The notes: generated from the letters alone by a model not told the origin. A DNA stretch of 64,000 bases from Arthrobacter castelli DSM 16402 (GCF_000430705.1 NZ_AUMN01000012.1:89657-153656); one strand, 5' to 3'. Positions 1 to 9,645 are shown, counted from the stretch's first letter. Program-made: numbers and translations.

Positions 1-279
1 TCCGCTTCAACGATCACCGAGATCACGACGCTGGTGGCCGACATGAGCGACTCCGAGAAGTCCGGTTCGCTGTTGTACGCGCTCAAAGAAAAGGAAGACA
101 ACTCCCGGCTGATCGAACAGCTGGCGGAGGCCACCGGCGCGATCGAATCCGATCACACCAAGACCCTGTTTTCGATGGTCTCTGCCCAGCAGGCGCACAC
201 GCCCAATATCGAAGCTCTGCTGGAGCTCGACATGCCGCTGACCAACAAAATCAAGCCGATGCTTTCGGCCTTCCTGTGA
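1..279 (+). CDS. C-terminal fragment of an unknown protein
   Basis: The reading frame is open from the first base and stops at 277-279, so the gene begins upstream of the window. The visible 92 residues are charged and helical-looking and end in NKIKPMLSAFL; I recognise no family. It lies upstream of a VWA protein and a ClpB-like ATPase on the same strand, separated from them by a strong hairpin. A role linked to those genes is only a guess from position. Confidence 0.6.
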   Translation, partial: SASTITEITTLVADMSDSEKSGSLLYALKEKEDNSRLIEQLAEATGAIESDHTKTLFSMVSAQQAHTPNIEALLELDMPLTNKIKPMLSAFL

Positions 280-299
280 CCGTCACAGGCATCAACGCA

Positions 300-349
300 C
301 CGCACAGGCCCTTCGAACCCCAAGCAACGGGTTCGAAGGGCCTGTGCGG
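300..349 (+). terminator. Perfect 21-bp inverted repeat, probable terminator
   Basis: Arms at 300-320 and 329-349 are perfectly complementary around an 8-base loop, starting 20 bases after the stop of the preceding gene. No T-run follows, so termination efficiency is uncertain. It could instead be an RNA processing or stabilising hairpin. Confidence 0.65.
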
Positions 350-459
350 CATGTGGTGGTCAATCATGACCGAAAGATGACACCCACCAGGGCTTTGGTT
401 GATCAGTTCCAACCACACCGACGACGGCCGCCACTATGCAATCCAAAAGAGGAGCACCG

Positions 460-2145
460 ATGATCATCACCGTCACCAACCAGCAACCGGCCGTCCTCGA
501 TGCCGTGCACACCATTTCCGCACAGGGTGACTATAACCCGTTGCCGGCGATCACCGACACGATCCTCGATCCGCTTCAAACACCCCTGGCTGCAGGGACA
601 ACCGCCGCCATCGTCGACAGCCGCGGCAACGACCTCAGCGCCGATCTCGAACCGATGCTGATGAACTGTCTCGGCCAGAGCGTTGACCCGGCCGCGGAGC
701 AGCTGATGAAAGAACTGCTGGGCCAGACTTTGGTCAACTTTGACCAGAACACCTCGCTGCCGGTCAATGAGCTGTTCGCCGCCCAGGCGGGCAGCAAGCA
801 CAAAATGCACGACCCTGACCCGCACAAGGTGATCTATTCACCCAAAGACGACGTCATCCCGGCCGCCAAGGCCCTGTTGTCCGGGTCGGGTGCCTCCGAC
901 GAATTCTTCGCCACACTGGCCTACACCTATCACCCCGACACCCTCGGGTTCTGGTTCCAGTCTTCGAGTGAGTTCGAGAATTTCACCACCTGGCTCAACA
1001 CGCAGCTGCAGGCCATGAGTTCAGCGTTACCGTCGGACACGGCCAAACTGCTGAGTGATTTCACGAACTTGTCGCTGAAAGACCTCACCGAGTCACTGCA
1101 GCTGCGCGCCGACGACGATGACAACAATGACGAACTCTCGTTCGCCCGGCTGATCATCAACATGCTGATGACCTACCTCGACCAGCAACGCACTCAGGGC
1201 CAGACCGGCGGTGAAGTCGTAGGCATTATGCCGTTCACGGTCACTGAGCTGTTCTGCCCGCGGTCGCTGGTACTGGTCAACGCCGAGGCACACGCGAGGG
1301 CCACATCGGCCAAAATCGCCGCGGAGTGGAAAGTCATCAACCAGTCACTGGCCGCGCCGGTCAAGGTCGTCTCGCACCGGAATCTGTCCAAGCTGACGGC
1401 TCTGCAGCGGGCCGCGACCCGGTCGCAGGCCGCCGGCAATGCTGCCCTGTCCGGCGCGAAGAAGAACGGGCGTTCGGCACAGATCTCCTTCCGCAAACAG
1501 CCGCCCTCGAAGCTGGACCTGTTCGCCGTGTTGACCCGGGTGCTGGCGCGCATGGGCAAGGTCAACCATTCCCAGAACATCTTCCGCAAGTCCAAGACCA
1601 CCTTCTTGAAGGCCAACCGCCGGGATCCGGACGATTACAACAAGCCGGGACGGATCACCTCGGTGTCCTATATGCCCGACCTGCACATCTACATCGACAC
1701 CTCCGGCTCGATCAGTGAGAACAACTATCAGGAGGCGGTCATGATGCTGGTCAGGCTCGCCAAAAAGCTGGGCGTCAACCTGTACTTCAACTCGTTCAGC
1801 CACATCCTGTCCCAGGAAACACTGCTGAAGGTGGAGAACAAGTCCGTGGGCCGGATCTGGCAGGAATTCCGCAAGATCCCCAAGGTCAACGGCATGACTG
1901 ATTACCAACAAATCTGGGACTACATCAACGCCAGCACGACCCGCAAGCGCCGCCTGTCCCTGGTTATCACCGACTTCGAGTGGAATCCGCCGTCATCGCG
2001 CGAAGAGCACCCGAAGAATCTCTACTACGCACCATGTTCAGCCATGGACTGGGACTCCATGGTCGGCAACGCCAAGTCATTCCACGACCGAATGAGGCAC
2101 ATCGAGCCCGCGATCGCCCAGCGTCTGCTGGGCGTGGTCGTGTGA
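460..2145 (+). CDS. VWA-domain protein
   Basis: A 561-residue protein with a von Willebrand A-like fold in its C-terminal third. The metal-ion-dependent adhesion motif is DTSGS (D413, S415, S417), followed by a threonine in GMTDYQQIW and an aspartate in VITDFEW, the expected MIDAS pattern. The first 400 residues resemble nothing I can name. The start at 460 is preferred over an in-frame ATG at 436 because AGAGGAG sits 5-9 bases before it. VWA proteins often work with AAA+ ATPases as substrate adaptors, and a ClpB-like ATPase follows directly. That pairing is known for MoxR/VWA systems but is inference here. Confidence 0.8.
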   Translation: MIITVTNQQPAVLDAVHTISAQGDYNPLPAITDTILDPLQTPLAAGTTAAIVDSRGNDLSADLEPMLMNCLGQSVDPAAEQLMKELLGQTLVNFDQNTSLPVNELFAAQAGSKHKMHDPDPHKVIYSPKDDVIPAAKALLSGSGASDEFFATLAYTYHPDTLGFWFQSSSEFENFTTWLNTQLQAMSSALPSDTAKLLSDFTNLSLKDLTESLQLRADDDDNNDELSFARLIINMLMTYLDQQRTQGQTGGEVVGIMPFTVTELFCPRSLVLVNAEAHARATSAKIAAEWKVINQSLAAPVKVVSHRNLSKLTALQRAATRSQAAGNAALSGAKKNGRSAQISFRKQPPSKLDLFAVLTRVLARMGKVNHSQNIFRKSKTTFLKANRRDPDDYNKPGRITSVSYMPDLHIYIDTSGSISENNYQEAVMMLVRLAKKLGVNLYFNSFSHILSQETLLKVENKSVGRIWQEFRKIPKVNGMTDYQQIWDYINASTTRKRRLSLVITDFEWNPPSSREEHPKNLYYAPCSAMDWDSMVGNAKSFHDRMRHIEPAIAQRLLGVVV

Positions 2146-2154
2146 GCCCGACAC

Positions 2155-2200
2155 CGCCACGGCCGTGTCGTCCGTTTCGGCGGACGGCACCGCCGTGGCG
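2155..2200 (+). terminator. Imperfect hairpin after VWA gene
   Basis: CGCCACGGC at 2155-2163 pairs with GCCGTGGCG at 2192-2200, and the interior can extend the stem through CGTCCG/CGGACG. It follows the VWA stop by 10 bases. CTTTC follows rather than a T-run, so this may be a weak terminator or an expression-tuning hairpin before the ClpB-like gene. Confidence 0.5.
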
Positions 2201-2275
2201 CTTTCACACACATCATCTGAAATCAGGCCGAAGAATCTGTCGGCCACCGAAGGCTAGCCATCGAAGGAGTACACC

Positions 2276-4201
2276 GTGGGACTGTCCAACTTCACCGGTC
2301 GTGGTGACGACGACACAAATTCGCCGAGCGGACCTGCCGGGCCCAACCCGCTGGCCGGACTGATGTCGGCCCCTGCTTCCGATCAGCCCAACTCCGTCGA
2401 TGACATGCTCGTCAACTACAACGAGAAGTTCGTCAACGCCGAGCCGACACTCTTCCGCGACCAGCTTATCGAGCAGGTGCTGTCGGTGCTGATCGGCAAG
2501 AACAAGTCCAACGCGCTGCTGGTCGGGCCGGCCGGTGTGGGTAAGACCAAAATCGCCGAAGATATTGCCCGCCGCATCGTGCTCTCGGACCCGTTGATCC
2601 CTGATCAGCTGAAGGGTTATACGATCTTCGAGTTGCCGATCTCCAGCCTCGTGGCCGGATCGTCTCTGGTCGGGGCGCTGGAGCAGAAGGTCAAAGACAT
2701 TGTCGAATATGCCTCTGAGCCAGCCAACAAGGCGATCCTGTTCATGGACGAGGTCCACCAGCTCACCAACGGATCCGACAGTGGCACCTACGCCAAGATC
2801 GCACAGATCCTCAAGCCGGCCCTGGCCCGCGGGGACATGCAGGTCATCGGTGCCACCACGACGCAGGAGGCGCGTTCGCTCGATGACGACCCGGCGTTCA
2901 AACGTCGGTTCTCCCGGCTCGTGGTCGACGAGCTCAACGCTGAACAGACCGCCACGATTCTGGGTAAGGTCCGGCCCGGTCTGGTGGCGCACTATCAGCA
3001 TCAGATCACCGTCGGTGACGATGTGCTGGACTCGGTGGTCCGCGTCGCTGACCAGAACACTCATGCCGGGGCGCACCGGCCCGACAGCGCCATCACGTTG
3101 CTGGACCGGGCGATGGCCGATCGGGTGCTGGAACAGAAGCGGCTGATCACCACAGCCCTGGGCAACGGTGACACCGTCGCCGCACAGGCACTGCAGTCGA
3201 TCCCGAAAGTCCCGCTGACCGAGAACCGGGTGCTGGACGTGGCCAGGCGCATGCTCACCGGCAACACCGCCAGGCACGTCTTCGATGTCCCGGCGCTGTC
3301 ATCGACCCTTAAGCAGCATCTGTACGGCCAGGACGACGTCCTCGATCAGCTCACTGACTGCATCGCCCGTGAAGAGCTGAACCTGTTTCCGCGCACCGCA
3401 CCGATTGCTTGGCTCTTCGCCGGTGCCTCCGGGGTCGGCAAGACTGAAACAGCCAAACATGTGGCCGAGCAGATGACCGGACAGGACCCGATCATCCTGA
3501 ACATGAGTGAATACAACGATGAGGCCTCAATCAACCGGCTCATCGGCTCTCCGGCCGGTTATGTCGGATCCGACTCCAATGCGGAATTGCCGTTCGACTC
3601 GCTCGAATCCAACCCGCACCGGCTGATCCTGCTCGACGAATTCGAAAAAGCCAACATCGCCGTGCAGCGTCTGTTCCTGCAGGCTTTCGACGAAGGCGTG
3701 ATCACCACCGCCAGGGGCAAGCCGATCGACTTCTCCAAGGCGACCATCGTGGCCACAACCAATGCTGCCCGCGAATCCCTCGACGGCGCAGCCGTCGGCT
3801 TTACCTCCGGGCCACAGAAGATCTCGCACCAGAGCCTCAACAAGGCCCTGTCACAGTTCTTCGAGGCCGAGCTGCTGGGGCGGTTCTCGTTGATCGTCGG
3901 CTTCAACCCGATCACCGGCCAGACCTATCGCAGCATTGTGGCCGCCTACTACGAGCGTGCCCGCGACCGGATTGTCGAGGCCAGGCCAAAGTTTGCCTCG
4001 TCGCTGCCGGCGGCCATGCCGGCAGAAGCCATTGAAACGCTGCTCGAAGAATCCTTCATCGCTTCCCAGGGTGCGCGGCCGGCCGAGCGGGCCGTGCGGG
4101 TCTGGATCGAAGACCGGCTGCTGGGGGCACACACACAACAACCTGCGGCAGCGGTGACGGCACCGGCCGACGCCGCACTGAACCGTCAAGAGGAGTCATG
4201 A
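2276..4201 (+). CDS. ClpB/ClpC-like double AAA+ ATPase
   Basis: A 641-residue protein with two AAA+ modules. Module 1 has Walker A GPAGVGKT (residues 84-91) and Walker B FMDEVH (D158-E159). Module 2 has Walker A GASGVGKT (383-390) and Walker B LLDEFEKA (D454-E455). It is shorter than ClpB (about 860 residues) and lacks the Clp N-domain and any obvious middle-domain coiled coil. It would be expected to use ATP to remodel or unfold a protein partner. GTG start with GAAGGAG 5 bases upstream. Its stop overlaps the ATG of the next small gene (ATGATGA), suggesting coupled translation. A second, different ClpA/B-like ATPase lies at 27167-28933. Confidence 0.85.
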   Translation: MGLSNFTGRGDDDTNSPSGPAGPNPLAGLMSAPASDQPNSVDDMLVNYNEKFVNAEPTLFRDQLIEQVLSVLIGKNKSNALLVGPAGVGKTKIAEDIARRIVLSDPLIPDQLKGYTIFELPISSLVAGSSLVGALEQKVKDIVEYASEPANKAILFMDEVHQLTNGSDSGTYAKIAQILKPALARGDMQVIGATTTQEARSLDDDPAFKRRFSRLVVDELNAEQTATILGKVRPGLVAHYQHQITVGDDVLDSVVRVADQNTHAGAHRPDSAITLLDRAMADRVLEQKRLITTALGNGDTVAAQALQSIPKVPLTENRVLDVARRMLTGNTARHVFDVPALSSTLKQHLYGQDDVLDQLTDCIAREELNLFPRTAPIAWLFAGASGVGKTETAKHVAEQMTGQDPIILNMSEYNDEASINRLIGSPAGYVGSDSNAELPFDSLESNPHRLILLDEFEKANIAVQRLFLQAFDEGVITTARGKPIDFSKATIVATTNAARESLDGAAVGFTSGPQKISHQSLNKALSQFFEAELLGRFSLIVGFNPITGQTYRSIVAAYYERARDRIVEARPKFASSLPAAMPAEAIETLLEESFIASQGARPAERAVRVWIEDRLLGAHTQQPAAAVTAPADAALNRQEES

Positions 4202-4413
4202 TGACAATCATCGATGAAAACCGCCAAACCGGTACTGATGATCTGGCCGAGGCAGCCCGCCTGCAACTGGCGGATTCTTGTCATGATCAGACTGACCTGG
4301 CCCGTCTGGGCCAGATGCTGGGCCTGTTCACCGGTGAAACCGGCGATGACGGGCCCCCGATGGCCAAAGCGTCACCGTTCGACATGGATCTGTCCGGCTA
4401 CATCCCGAAGTGA
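4198..4413 (+). CDS. Small protein coupled to ClpB-like ATPase
   Basis: A 71-residue acidic protein of unknown family. GAGGAG lies just upstream and its start overlaps the end of the ATPase gene, so the two are probably translated together. It has no membrane segment and ends in DMDLSGYIPK. A small partner or adaptor of the ATPase is plausible from position only. A second ATG at 4201 could also serve as start. Confidence 0.6.
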   Translation: MMTIIDENRQTGTDDLAEAARLQLADSCHDQTDLARLGQMLGLFTGETGDDGPPMAKASPFDMDLSGYIPK

Positions 4414-4426
4414 CAGGCAGTGCCTC

Positions 4427-4527
4427 TTCATCGATGAAGGCCTCACCGATGAACAGGCCCGAAGAAGGTGAGCGGCGAACCACCGCGCGTCGCCTGTGGC
4501 GCGCGGTGTGCGGGGCCTTACGGCCCC
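4427..4527 (+). repeat. Palindrome and two hairpins between small gene and helicase
   Basis: This 217-base gap (4414-4630) contains a perfect 12-bp palindrome TTCATCGATGAA (4427-4438). It also has a 9-bp hairpin (4481-4489 with 4500-4508) and a 6-bp GC hairpin (4512-4517 with 4522-4527). The hairpins lack T-runs. They may separate helicase expression from the upstream genes. I see no convincing gene in the gap. Confidence 0.45.
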
Positions 4528-4630
4528 TCCGGGGGAGACAGCAATGCTGTGAGACAACGACATGGTCAGCGCCCCGACTCATCATCGGCGAATACCCATC
4601 ATCCGCCCAGGACTCAAGAAAGCACATATT

Positions 4631-7429
4631 ATGCCTTTACTTCTCGACGACATCGACCTGACCGGTGTTCAGGCCACCCAAAAGTCCATCGACCCCAAAT
4701 TCTTCTCCTCCAAGCTCACCGGCAACGGCAAGGACAAGCCCGGTCTGCTCAATGGGCAATTGCTGCCGACCCACACGAGCACCAACACTGCTTACACAGC
4801 CGACGACCATATCGAAGTCAAAGGCGGTGCCACGCAGAACGGTGTCACGGTCACCACGATCCCGTTCGCGCCGGTGACGCGCAGGGCATTGGCCGATGCC
4901 GGCGGCTCGTTCACACTTGCCACCCCGCACATCGACGACCGTTGCGTCATCGAGACCGACTCGAATGATTGGGACGTCGCCTTTGACATGACACCGCAGG
5001 CAGCAAAGTTCTTCGAAGACTCCTCCGGCGGTCACGGCGCGATGAGTCGTGAGTTGATCATCCAGTATCGGATGGAACTGTTCGTCTTCAAGAAGGGCAC
5101 CACCGAGCCGGACCGCACCACAATCGTGACCGGCCGCGGCGTCCGTGACGCTTTCGCCCACATCGGCTGGGACACGAACCCGCTGGATTATGCCGGTGAT
5201 TTCGTCGGCCAGCGTCTTGCCGGACTGGGTCTGGTCCACAGGAATCCCGACGTGCTCACCGACTGGCTGTGCCAGAGCTTCAACATCTATGAGCGGATCA
5301 CGCGGCAGGCCGAAATGTGGAATTCCGAAGCCATCGCCGATGAGGTCTGTGCCTACATCGACGGTCTGGTCGCGAGCCCGTCCCAGCAGGATCTCAATGT
5401 CCTGGCCGTCCAGCTGCGCTACCTGGAAAACTACAACGTTCTGCTGGAGGCCTATCGGACGATTCACCAAAAGATCGAGACCACCTTCAGCGAGCCCGTC
5501 GCGGCAGCACTGTCCAAGCAGAACCTCAACCTGCTGATGAGTCATACCCTGTCTCATCTGGACTCGATGAAGAACCAGCTGGCGACCCCCGCCGTGCCGA
5601 CCACTGCGCCGGTGATCCCGGCACATCTGTCGATCCAGCAGAAAAATGCGCTCACCACCCATGAGCCGCTGGTGATGACCCAAGCCGGTGCCGGAACCGG
5701 AAAAACCACGGTGATCCTGGGCCGCATCAAGTACCTGGAAGGCTGCGGGGTGGATGCCGGTGACGTGACCGTGCTGTCCTTCACCAACGCCGCGGCTGAC
5801 AACGTCAGCGAGAAAAACCCCGATGTCGGGTCAATGACGATCGCGCGGATGATTCACGATATTTATTCGCTCAATCACCCGAGCCACGAGATTTCCACCA
5901 TCGACACCATCATCAACAGTATTGATATTTTCTATCCGGCAAGTGACTTCGCGGCCACGCTGCGCAGCCGGTTGTTGGCTGTTGATCAGAATAAGACCGG
6001 TGCCTTCACCGCGCTGAACACCTGTATCGAGAATCATTTCGATGAGGTGATTGAGCTGCTTGACCGGATCAAGCAGACCTCGCTGGAGCTGGAAATTGTC
6101 ATCTGCTATCAGCGGATCGATGACATGGTCGAGCCGGCGCATGTGCAGAGCAAGTACCTCATCATCGACGAGGTCCAGGACAACTCGATCTTCGAGTTCA
6201 TCTACATGCTCAAGTACGTCACCAAGCACGCCCAGTCGTTGTTCATCGTCGGCGATGCCTCCCAGACGCTGTACGAGTTCCGCTCGGCGAACCCGCGCGC
6301 ACTCAACACGCTGGAGAGCTCGTCGGTCTTCGAGACCTTCAAGCTCACGACGAACTACCGGAGTAATCAGGAGATCCTTGATTTCGCCAATGTCGCACTC
6401 GGGAACCTGGAGACCAACCAGTTCGCGGGTATCCAGCTGCGGGCCGATTCGCTCGATGTGCCGACCCTGGATACGTTCACGGAGAAGGTGACTCTCGATT
6501 ACCGGACGGTGCCGAAACTGACACAGTTCGTCGCCGAGGACCTGGCCGGCATCGTGTCCACCACCATCGTGCCGGATTATGTCGACGACTGCCTGGCTCG
6601 CGGTGAACAGGTGGCCTTTTTGGCCTACTCCCGCCGTGAGGTGGCAGTGATCCAGGAGACGCTGCAGCACAAGTATCCGCAGCGTCATGTGGCCAGCCTC
6701 GTCAGTGAGAGGCCTTTCTCCACCGACATCTTCTCGAAGTACATCAAGCACTTCTGGAACGATGTGTTGCAGGTCAAGCCCAGCGACGCTTCCTTCGTGG
6801 TGGCCCAGGGCATCATGGACAACCTGGACAAACTCACGAACAACGCGTCCAACAAGAAGGTCGAGTTCGCCGTGCGCACCATGGTCGCCAACTGGTGGAG
6901 TGAGAATGCGGCCACCATCCGCGGGTGGGAGCAGCTGTGTCTGCAGAGAATTCTGCAGCACGGTGACTTCTTTGATCGTCTGCGTGACAACATGCTCTCG
7001 TTCGAGATTCACCACAACTCGGTGCGCAAGTCGCTGATCAACCAGAAGAACCGGGAGCAGAAGACGAAGAACGCCGAGGCGAAGGCGGATCTGGTCGTCT
7101 CGACGATCCATGGTGCCAAGGGTATGGAATTCGACAACGTCGTGGTCCTGCACAAGGAGACCCCCAAGATGGGCCAGGACACCCGCCGGATGTTCTATGT
7201 CGCGCTTACCCGTGCGATCAAGAGTGAATACATCCTCTCCTACGGCACCGTGAAGGATCCGCCCATCGTCAGCAACTACGAGCAGGTCGTCAACCTGCTC
7301 ACCGCCCGGGACAAGCGCTCGACGGCAATCACCGCCGGTATCGATCCGGATCTGCTGGAGGAAAACGGCGACCTGGACGGGCAGGATCCAACGAAGTCCG
7401 ATACCAGGGCTCTGGCTCAGACTTCCTGA
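4631..7429 (+). CDS. UvrD/Rep-type superfamily 1 helicase with long N-terminal region
   Basis: A 932-residue protein. About 340 N-terminal residues are unrecognised. An SF1A helicase core follows: Q motif LSIQQKNAL, Walker A GAGTGKTT (K358), Walker B LIIDEVQD (D513-E514), motif III VGDASQTLYEF, a motif IV-like TTNYRSN, motif V STIHGAKGMEF and motif VI FYVALTRA. Such proteins translocate 3'-5' on single-stranded DNA. The ATG at 4631 is chosen because similarity-free sequence precedes it and the upstream in-frame ATG (4562) has no ribosome site. The fused N-terminal domain could be a DNA- or substrate-recognition module, as in several plasmid maintenance or defence helicases, but I cannot identify it. 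Confidence 0.85.
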   Translation: MPLLLDDIDLTGVQATQKSIDPKFFSSKLTGNGKDKPGLLNGQLLPTHTSTNTAYTADDHIEVKGGATQNGVTVTTIPFAPVTRRALADAGGSFTLATPHIDDRCVIETDSNDWDVAFDMTPQAAKFFEDSSGGHGAMSRELIIQYRMELFVFKKGTTEPDRTTIVTGRGVRDAFAHIGWDTNPLDYAGDFVGQRLAGLGLVHRNPDVLTDWLCQSFNIYERITRQAEMWNSEAIADEVCAYIDGLVASPSQQDLNVLAVQLRYLENYNVLLEAYRTIHQKIETTFSEPVAAALSKQNLNLLMSHTLSHLDSMKNQLATPAVPTTAPVIPAHLSIQQKNALTTHEPLVMTQAGAGTGKTTVILGRIKYLEGCGVDAGDVTVLSFTNAAADNVSEKNPDVGSMTIARMIHDIYSLNHPSHEISTIDTIINSIDIFYPASDFAATLRSRLLAVDQNKTGAFTALNTCIENHFDEVIELLDRIKQTSLELEIVICYQRIDDMVEPAHVQSKYLIIDEVQDNSIFEFIYMLKYVTKHAQSLFIVGDASQTLYEFRSANPRALNTLESSSVFETFKLTTNYRSNQEILDFANVALGNLETNQFAGIQLRADSLDVPTLDTFTEKVTLDYRTVPKLTQFVAEDLAGIVSTTIVPDYVDDCLARGEQVAFLAYSRREVAVIQETLQHKYPQRHVASLVSERPFSTDIFSKYIKHFWNDVLQVKPSDASFVVAQGIMDNLDKLTNNASNKKVEFAVRTMVANWWSENAATIRGWEQLCLQRILQHGDFFDRLRDNMLSFEIHHNSVRKSLINQKNREQKTKNAEAKADLVVSTIHGAKGMEFDNVVVLHKETPKMGQDTRRMFYVALTRAIKSEYILSYGTVKDPPIVSNYEQVVNLLTARDKRSTAITAGIDPDLLEENGDLDGQDPTKSDTRALAQTS

Positions 7430-7444
7430 GCAGGACCTGCGTTT

Positions 7445-7495
7445 CACCGTTTGCGCCGGTCATCGGGTATATGCCGGTGGCCGGGGCGAACGGTG
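7445..7495 (+). terminator. Imperfect hairpin after helicase gene
   Basis: A 15-base arm at 7445-7459 pairs with 7481-7495 with two mismatches, 15 bases past the helicase stop. No T-run follows. Probable transcription or RNA-stability element. Confidence 0.4.
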
Positions 7496-7555
7496 CCGGT
7501 CACCACCACTATCTCAATCACATCAAGAACCAGGCATGCAGGAAAGGGCGAAATC

Positions 7556-8173
7556 ATGTCGGCCATCAACTCCCGCACACACACCGACACTCTCGTCAAT
7601 GGCCAACAGGCCACCCATGATTTGATCGTGCTGAACGGGGACCGGATTGTGTTCCACGACCACTACGACTCACCACAACAGCGCCTCGACCGTTGTATTT
7701 CGCTGCTCACCATCGAAGACACTTTCAAAGACGTGATCGACGCGGTCCAGGTCCTGGACACCCATCACTCATTGCAGCGTCGACGGGTCGAGCCCGACCA
7801 GATTCTGAATGCGATCGCGAAGCTGTGCCGCCGGTGGGGCCTGAACATCTACCTGTCCACGACGCACAAGAAAACCGGCCCCTCACCGGCGGCGGCACCG
7901 CTTATTCTCTATTCGATGATCACCAATTACGGGCCTGATTCGACCATCGCCGAACATTTTTCCAGCCGACAAGCCAGGCATGAGGCCTTGATTGAGCGGG
8001 CGGAGACGTTCACCCGCGCCACGTTGATCCCATATGACGTCCTCAATGATGAAACACGCCTGGCCGAGCTGGTGGCCACGATCCTCATGCCGGCGACGAT
8101 CACGCTCACCGAATCTGCATTGGATAAAGAGAACAATTTCTATCGGCCCATCGCCGACAGCACTGACCATTGA
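7556..8173 (+). CDS. Conserved-looking hypothetical protein
   Basis: A 205-residue soluble protein with no family I recognise. It starts at ATG 7556 behind GGAAAGGG; longer in-frame starts have no ribosome site and run through the preceding hairpin. It contains a central segment ILNAIAKLCRRWGLNIYL and no membrane helix or cysteine cluster. It opens a run of short unknown genes (7.5-12.1 kb) in one direction, the usual form of an element's variable or early-expressed arm. Confidence 0.6.
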   Translation: MSAINSRTHTDTLVNGQQATHDLIVLNGDRIVFHDHYDSPQQRLDRCISLLTIEDTFKDVIDAVQVLDTHHSLQRRRVEPDQILNAIAKLCRRWGLNIYLSTTHKKTGPSPAAAPLILYSMITNYGPDSTIAEHFSSRQARHEALIERAETFTRATLIPYDVLNDETRLAELVATILMPATITLTESALDKENNFYRPIADSTDH

Positions 8174-8188
8174 CATGAAAGAGCAACC

Positions 8189-8611
8189 ATGAGCACGCAT
8201 AACCGCTTCAGTGATGAACAAGTCTCCGGCCTCGCCGCGGTGACTAATGAGCGGCGCTTCAACGCCTTGAAAGACCGGCTCACCGCAGCGACCGGCTCAC
8301 CCGGTTTAGTCTCCTTCCATGACGGCAAGGTCCACATGACCCTGGGGGAGTGGGAACGCCTGATTAACACCATCCGCGACGCACAGGAGCAGCCGCGGCA
8401 ACCCGGCATGGAATCGATCAATCAGGCGCTGATCCACGCTGCCGACGAGGTCATTGGTCTCGCTGATGGCGACGAGCGAATCACAGACGCCGCCAATCTC
8501 ATGGTCAACGCCGGGATGCACTTCATCGGGCATCCCGAAGACACCCTTGAGGATGCCATCGAGGCGAACTATGACGATGAAACCGACAACGTACTGGGTT
8601 GGATCCGCTGA
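8189..8611 (+). CDS. Hypothetical protein
   Basis: A 140-residue acidic protein, unrecognised. It begins 15 bases after the previous stop, with GAAAGAG upstream of the ATG. The second half has alternating hydrophobic residues (ALIHAADEVIGLADGDERI) and is probably helical. No motif suggests a function. Confidence 0.55.
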   Translation: MSTHNRFSDEQVSGLAAVTNERRFNALKDRLTAATGSPGLVSFHDGKVHMTLGEWERLINTIRDAQEQPRQPGMESINQALIHAADEVIGLADGDERITDAANLMVNAGMHFIGHPEDTLEDAIEANYDDETDNVLGWIR

Positions 8612-8711
8612 GCCCTCTTCAGCACCGAGTTAGATCCACGGACCACCCGCCCAGTCGCGGCCGCATCCGGCGTCGACGCTGCCACCGCTGAAAAGAATAC
8701 CCGGGCCGAAT

Positions 8712-9095
8712 ATGAGCAAAACATCGAAAACCTCGGGTGAAAATCCTCGCCCATATACTACGCGAAAGCCGGGACCAACCATGCCCTCTGTGATCTCCAC
8801 CATCAATACCTTCGCGGACGGTTTCGGTCGTTGGCGGGCCCTGGTGATCTTCACCCACAGCCTCAGCGAGTCCGACCTCCGGCCCGAATTCAATCTCGGG
8901 CACCGCTGGCCGCGACTGCGCGCCCGGGCACGGGCGATGATTCTCAATGATCTCGTCGACCGCGAGCAGAAAACAGGCGAGAGCCGTCCGGATGCGGAGC
9001 TGCGGGTGGGTCAGTCGCTGCCACGGCTGGTCGTCATAGCCCGGGAGATCGATTCATTGAATCGCTGGCACGGGGTGACCTTCGGCGAAGCCTGA
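8712..9095 (+). CDS. Hypothetical protein, start uncertain
   Basis: Up to 127 residues, unrecognised. Neither the ATG at 8712 nor the in-frame ATG at 8781 has a clear ribosome site. The later one removes a basic, low-complexity N-terminus and may be correct (104 residues). The core is rich in arginine (HRWPRLRARARAMILNDL), compatible with nucleic-acid binding, though this is weak evidence. Confidence 0.45.
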   Translation: MSKTSKTSGENPRPYTTRKPGPTMPSVISTINTFADGFGRWRALVIFTHSLSESDLRPEFNLGHRWPRLRARARAMILNDLVDREQKTGESRPDAELRVGQSLPRLVVIAREIDSLNRWHGVTFGEA

Positions 9096-9156
9096 GTCTC
9101 GACTCCATCCAACATTCCATCCTGCAGCCGAACCGACACACGTTCAGGAGAACACT

Positions 9157-9642
9157 ATGGCCGACCACGCACCGGTCCAACTAACTGTTTTCGATTGCCC
9201 GCCGACGCAGGCCGCCGCCGTCCTTGATCTCATCGACCAGAGAGATCTGGACCCCGAATACGGCACAGGCCATCAGCGGCACGACCAGCTCAGCCTCCAT
9301 CTCGCTTATCGGGATACGGAAGGCCCCTGCGGTTCGGCCGACGAAATTGCCACACAGTTGCAGCTCACTGCCCCTGATGCCTCCTGGCAGGTCTGGGAAG
9401 ACCCGAAGTACGAATGGCTCGGTAGTCTCTGCCGGTTCACCCCCGGCCTGGGGCTGTGGACGGCACCATGTGATGCTGACGGTTGCCCTGTCTTCACCGA
9501 TCAACAGGTGCTGACGCTCTACGACGAGACCAACAACCGTAACGAGCTTGAACAACGTACTGGCCGCCGCCACAACCTGGCCTTACGCACACTCGCCAGC
9601 ATCACAGGATACGCCGTCACCGCATCGGATAAGGATCAATAA
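9157..9642 (+). CDS. Hypothetical protein
   Basis: A 161-residue protein with a good ribosome site (CAGGAG 6 bases before ATG). It begins with a beta-strand pattern (VQLTVFDCPPTQAAAVLDLI) and has a tryptophan-rich middle (SWQVWEDPKYEWLGSL). The mixed alpha/beta pattern resembles many small phage or plasmid accessory proteins; I cannot assign a family. The next gene starts 3 bases after its stop, so the two form one operon. Confidence 0.6.
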   Translation: MADHAPVQLTVFDCPPTQAAAVLDLIDQRDLDPEYGTGHQRHDQLSLHLAYRDTEGPCGSADEIATQLQLTAPDASWQVWEDPKYEWLGSLCRFTPGLGLWTAPCDADGCPVFTDQQVLTLYDETNNRNELEQRTGRRHNLALRTLASITGYAVTASDKDQ

Positions 9643-9645
9643 TCC

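Noticed and set aside
403..825. Long minus-strand frame opposite the VWA gene
   Set aside because: No ribosome site; arginine/glycine-rich composition typical of the antisense of GC-rich genes; the plus-strand VWA protein has clear motifs.
4410..4661. Possible small arginine-rich gene between the ClpB-coupled gene and helicase
   Set aside because: It runs through two hairpins, has no domain, and no ribosome site supports its start.
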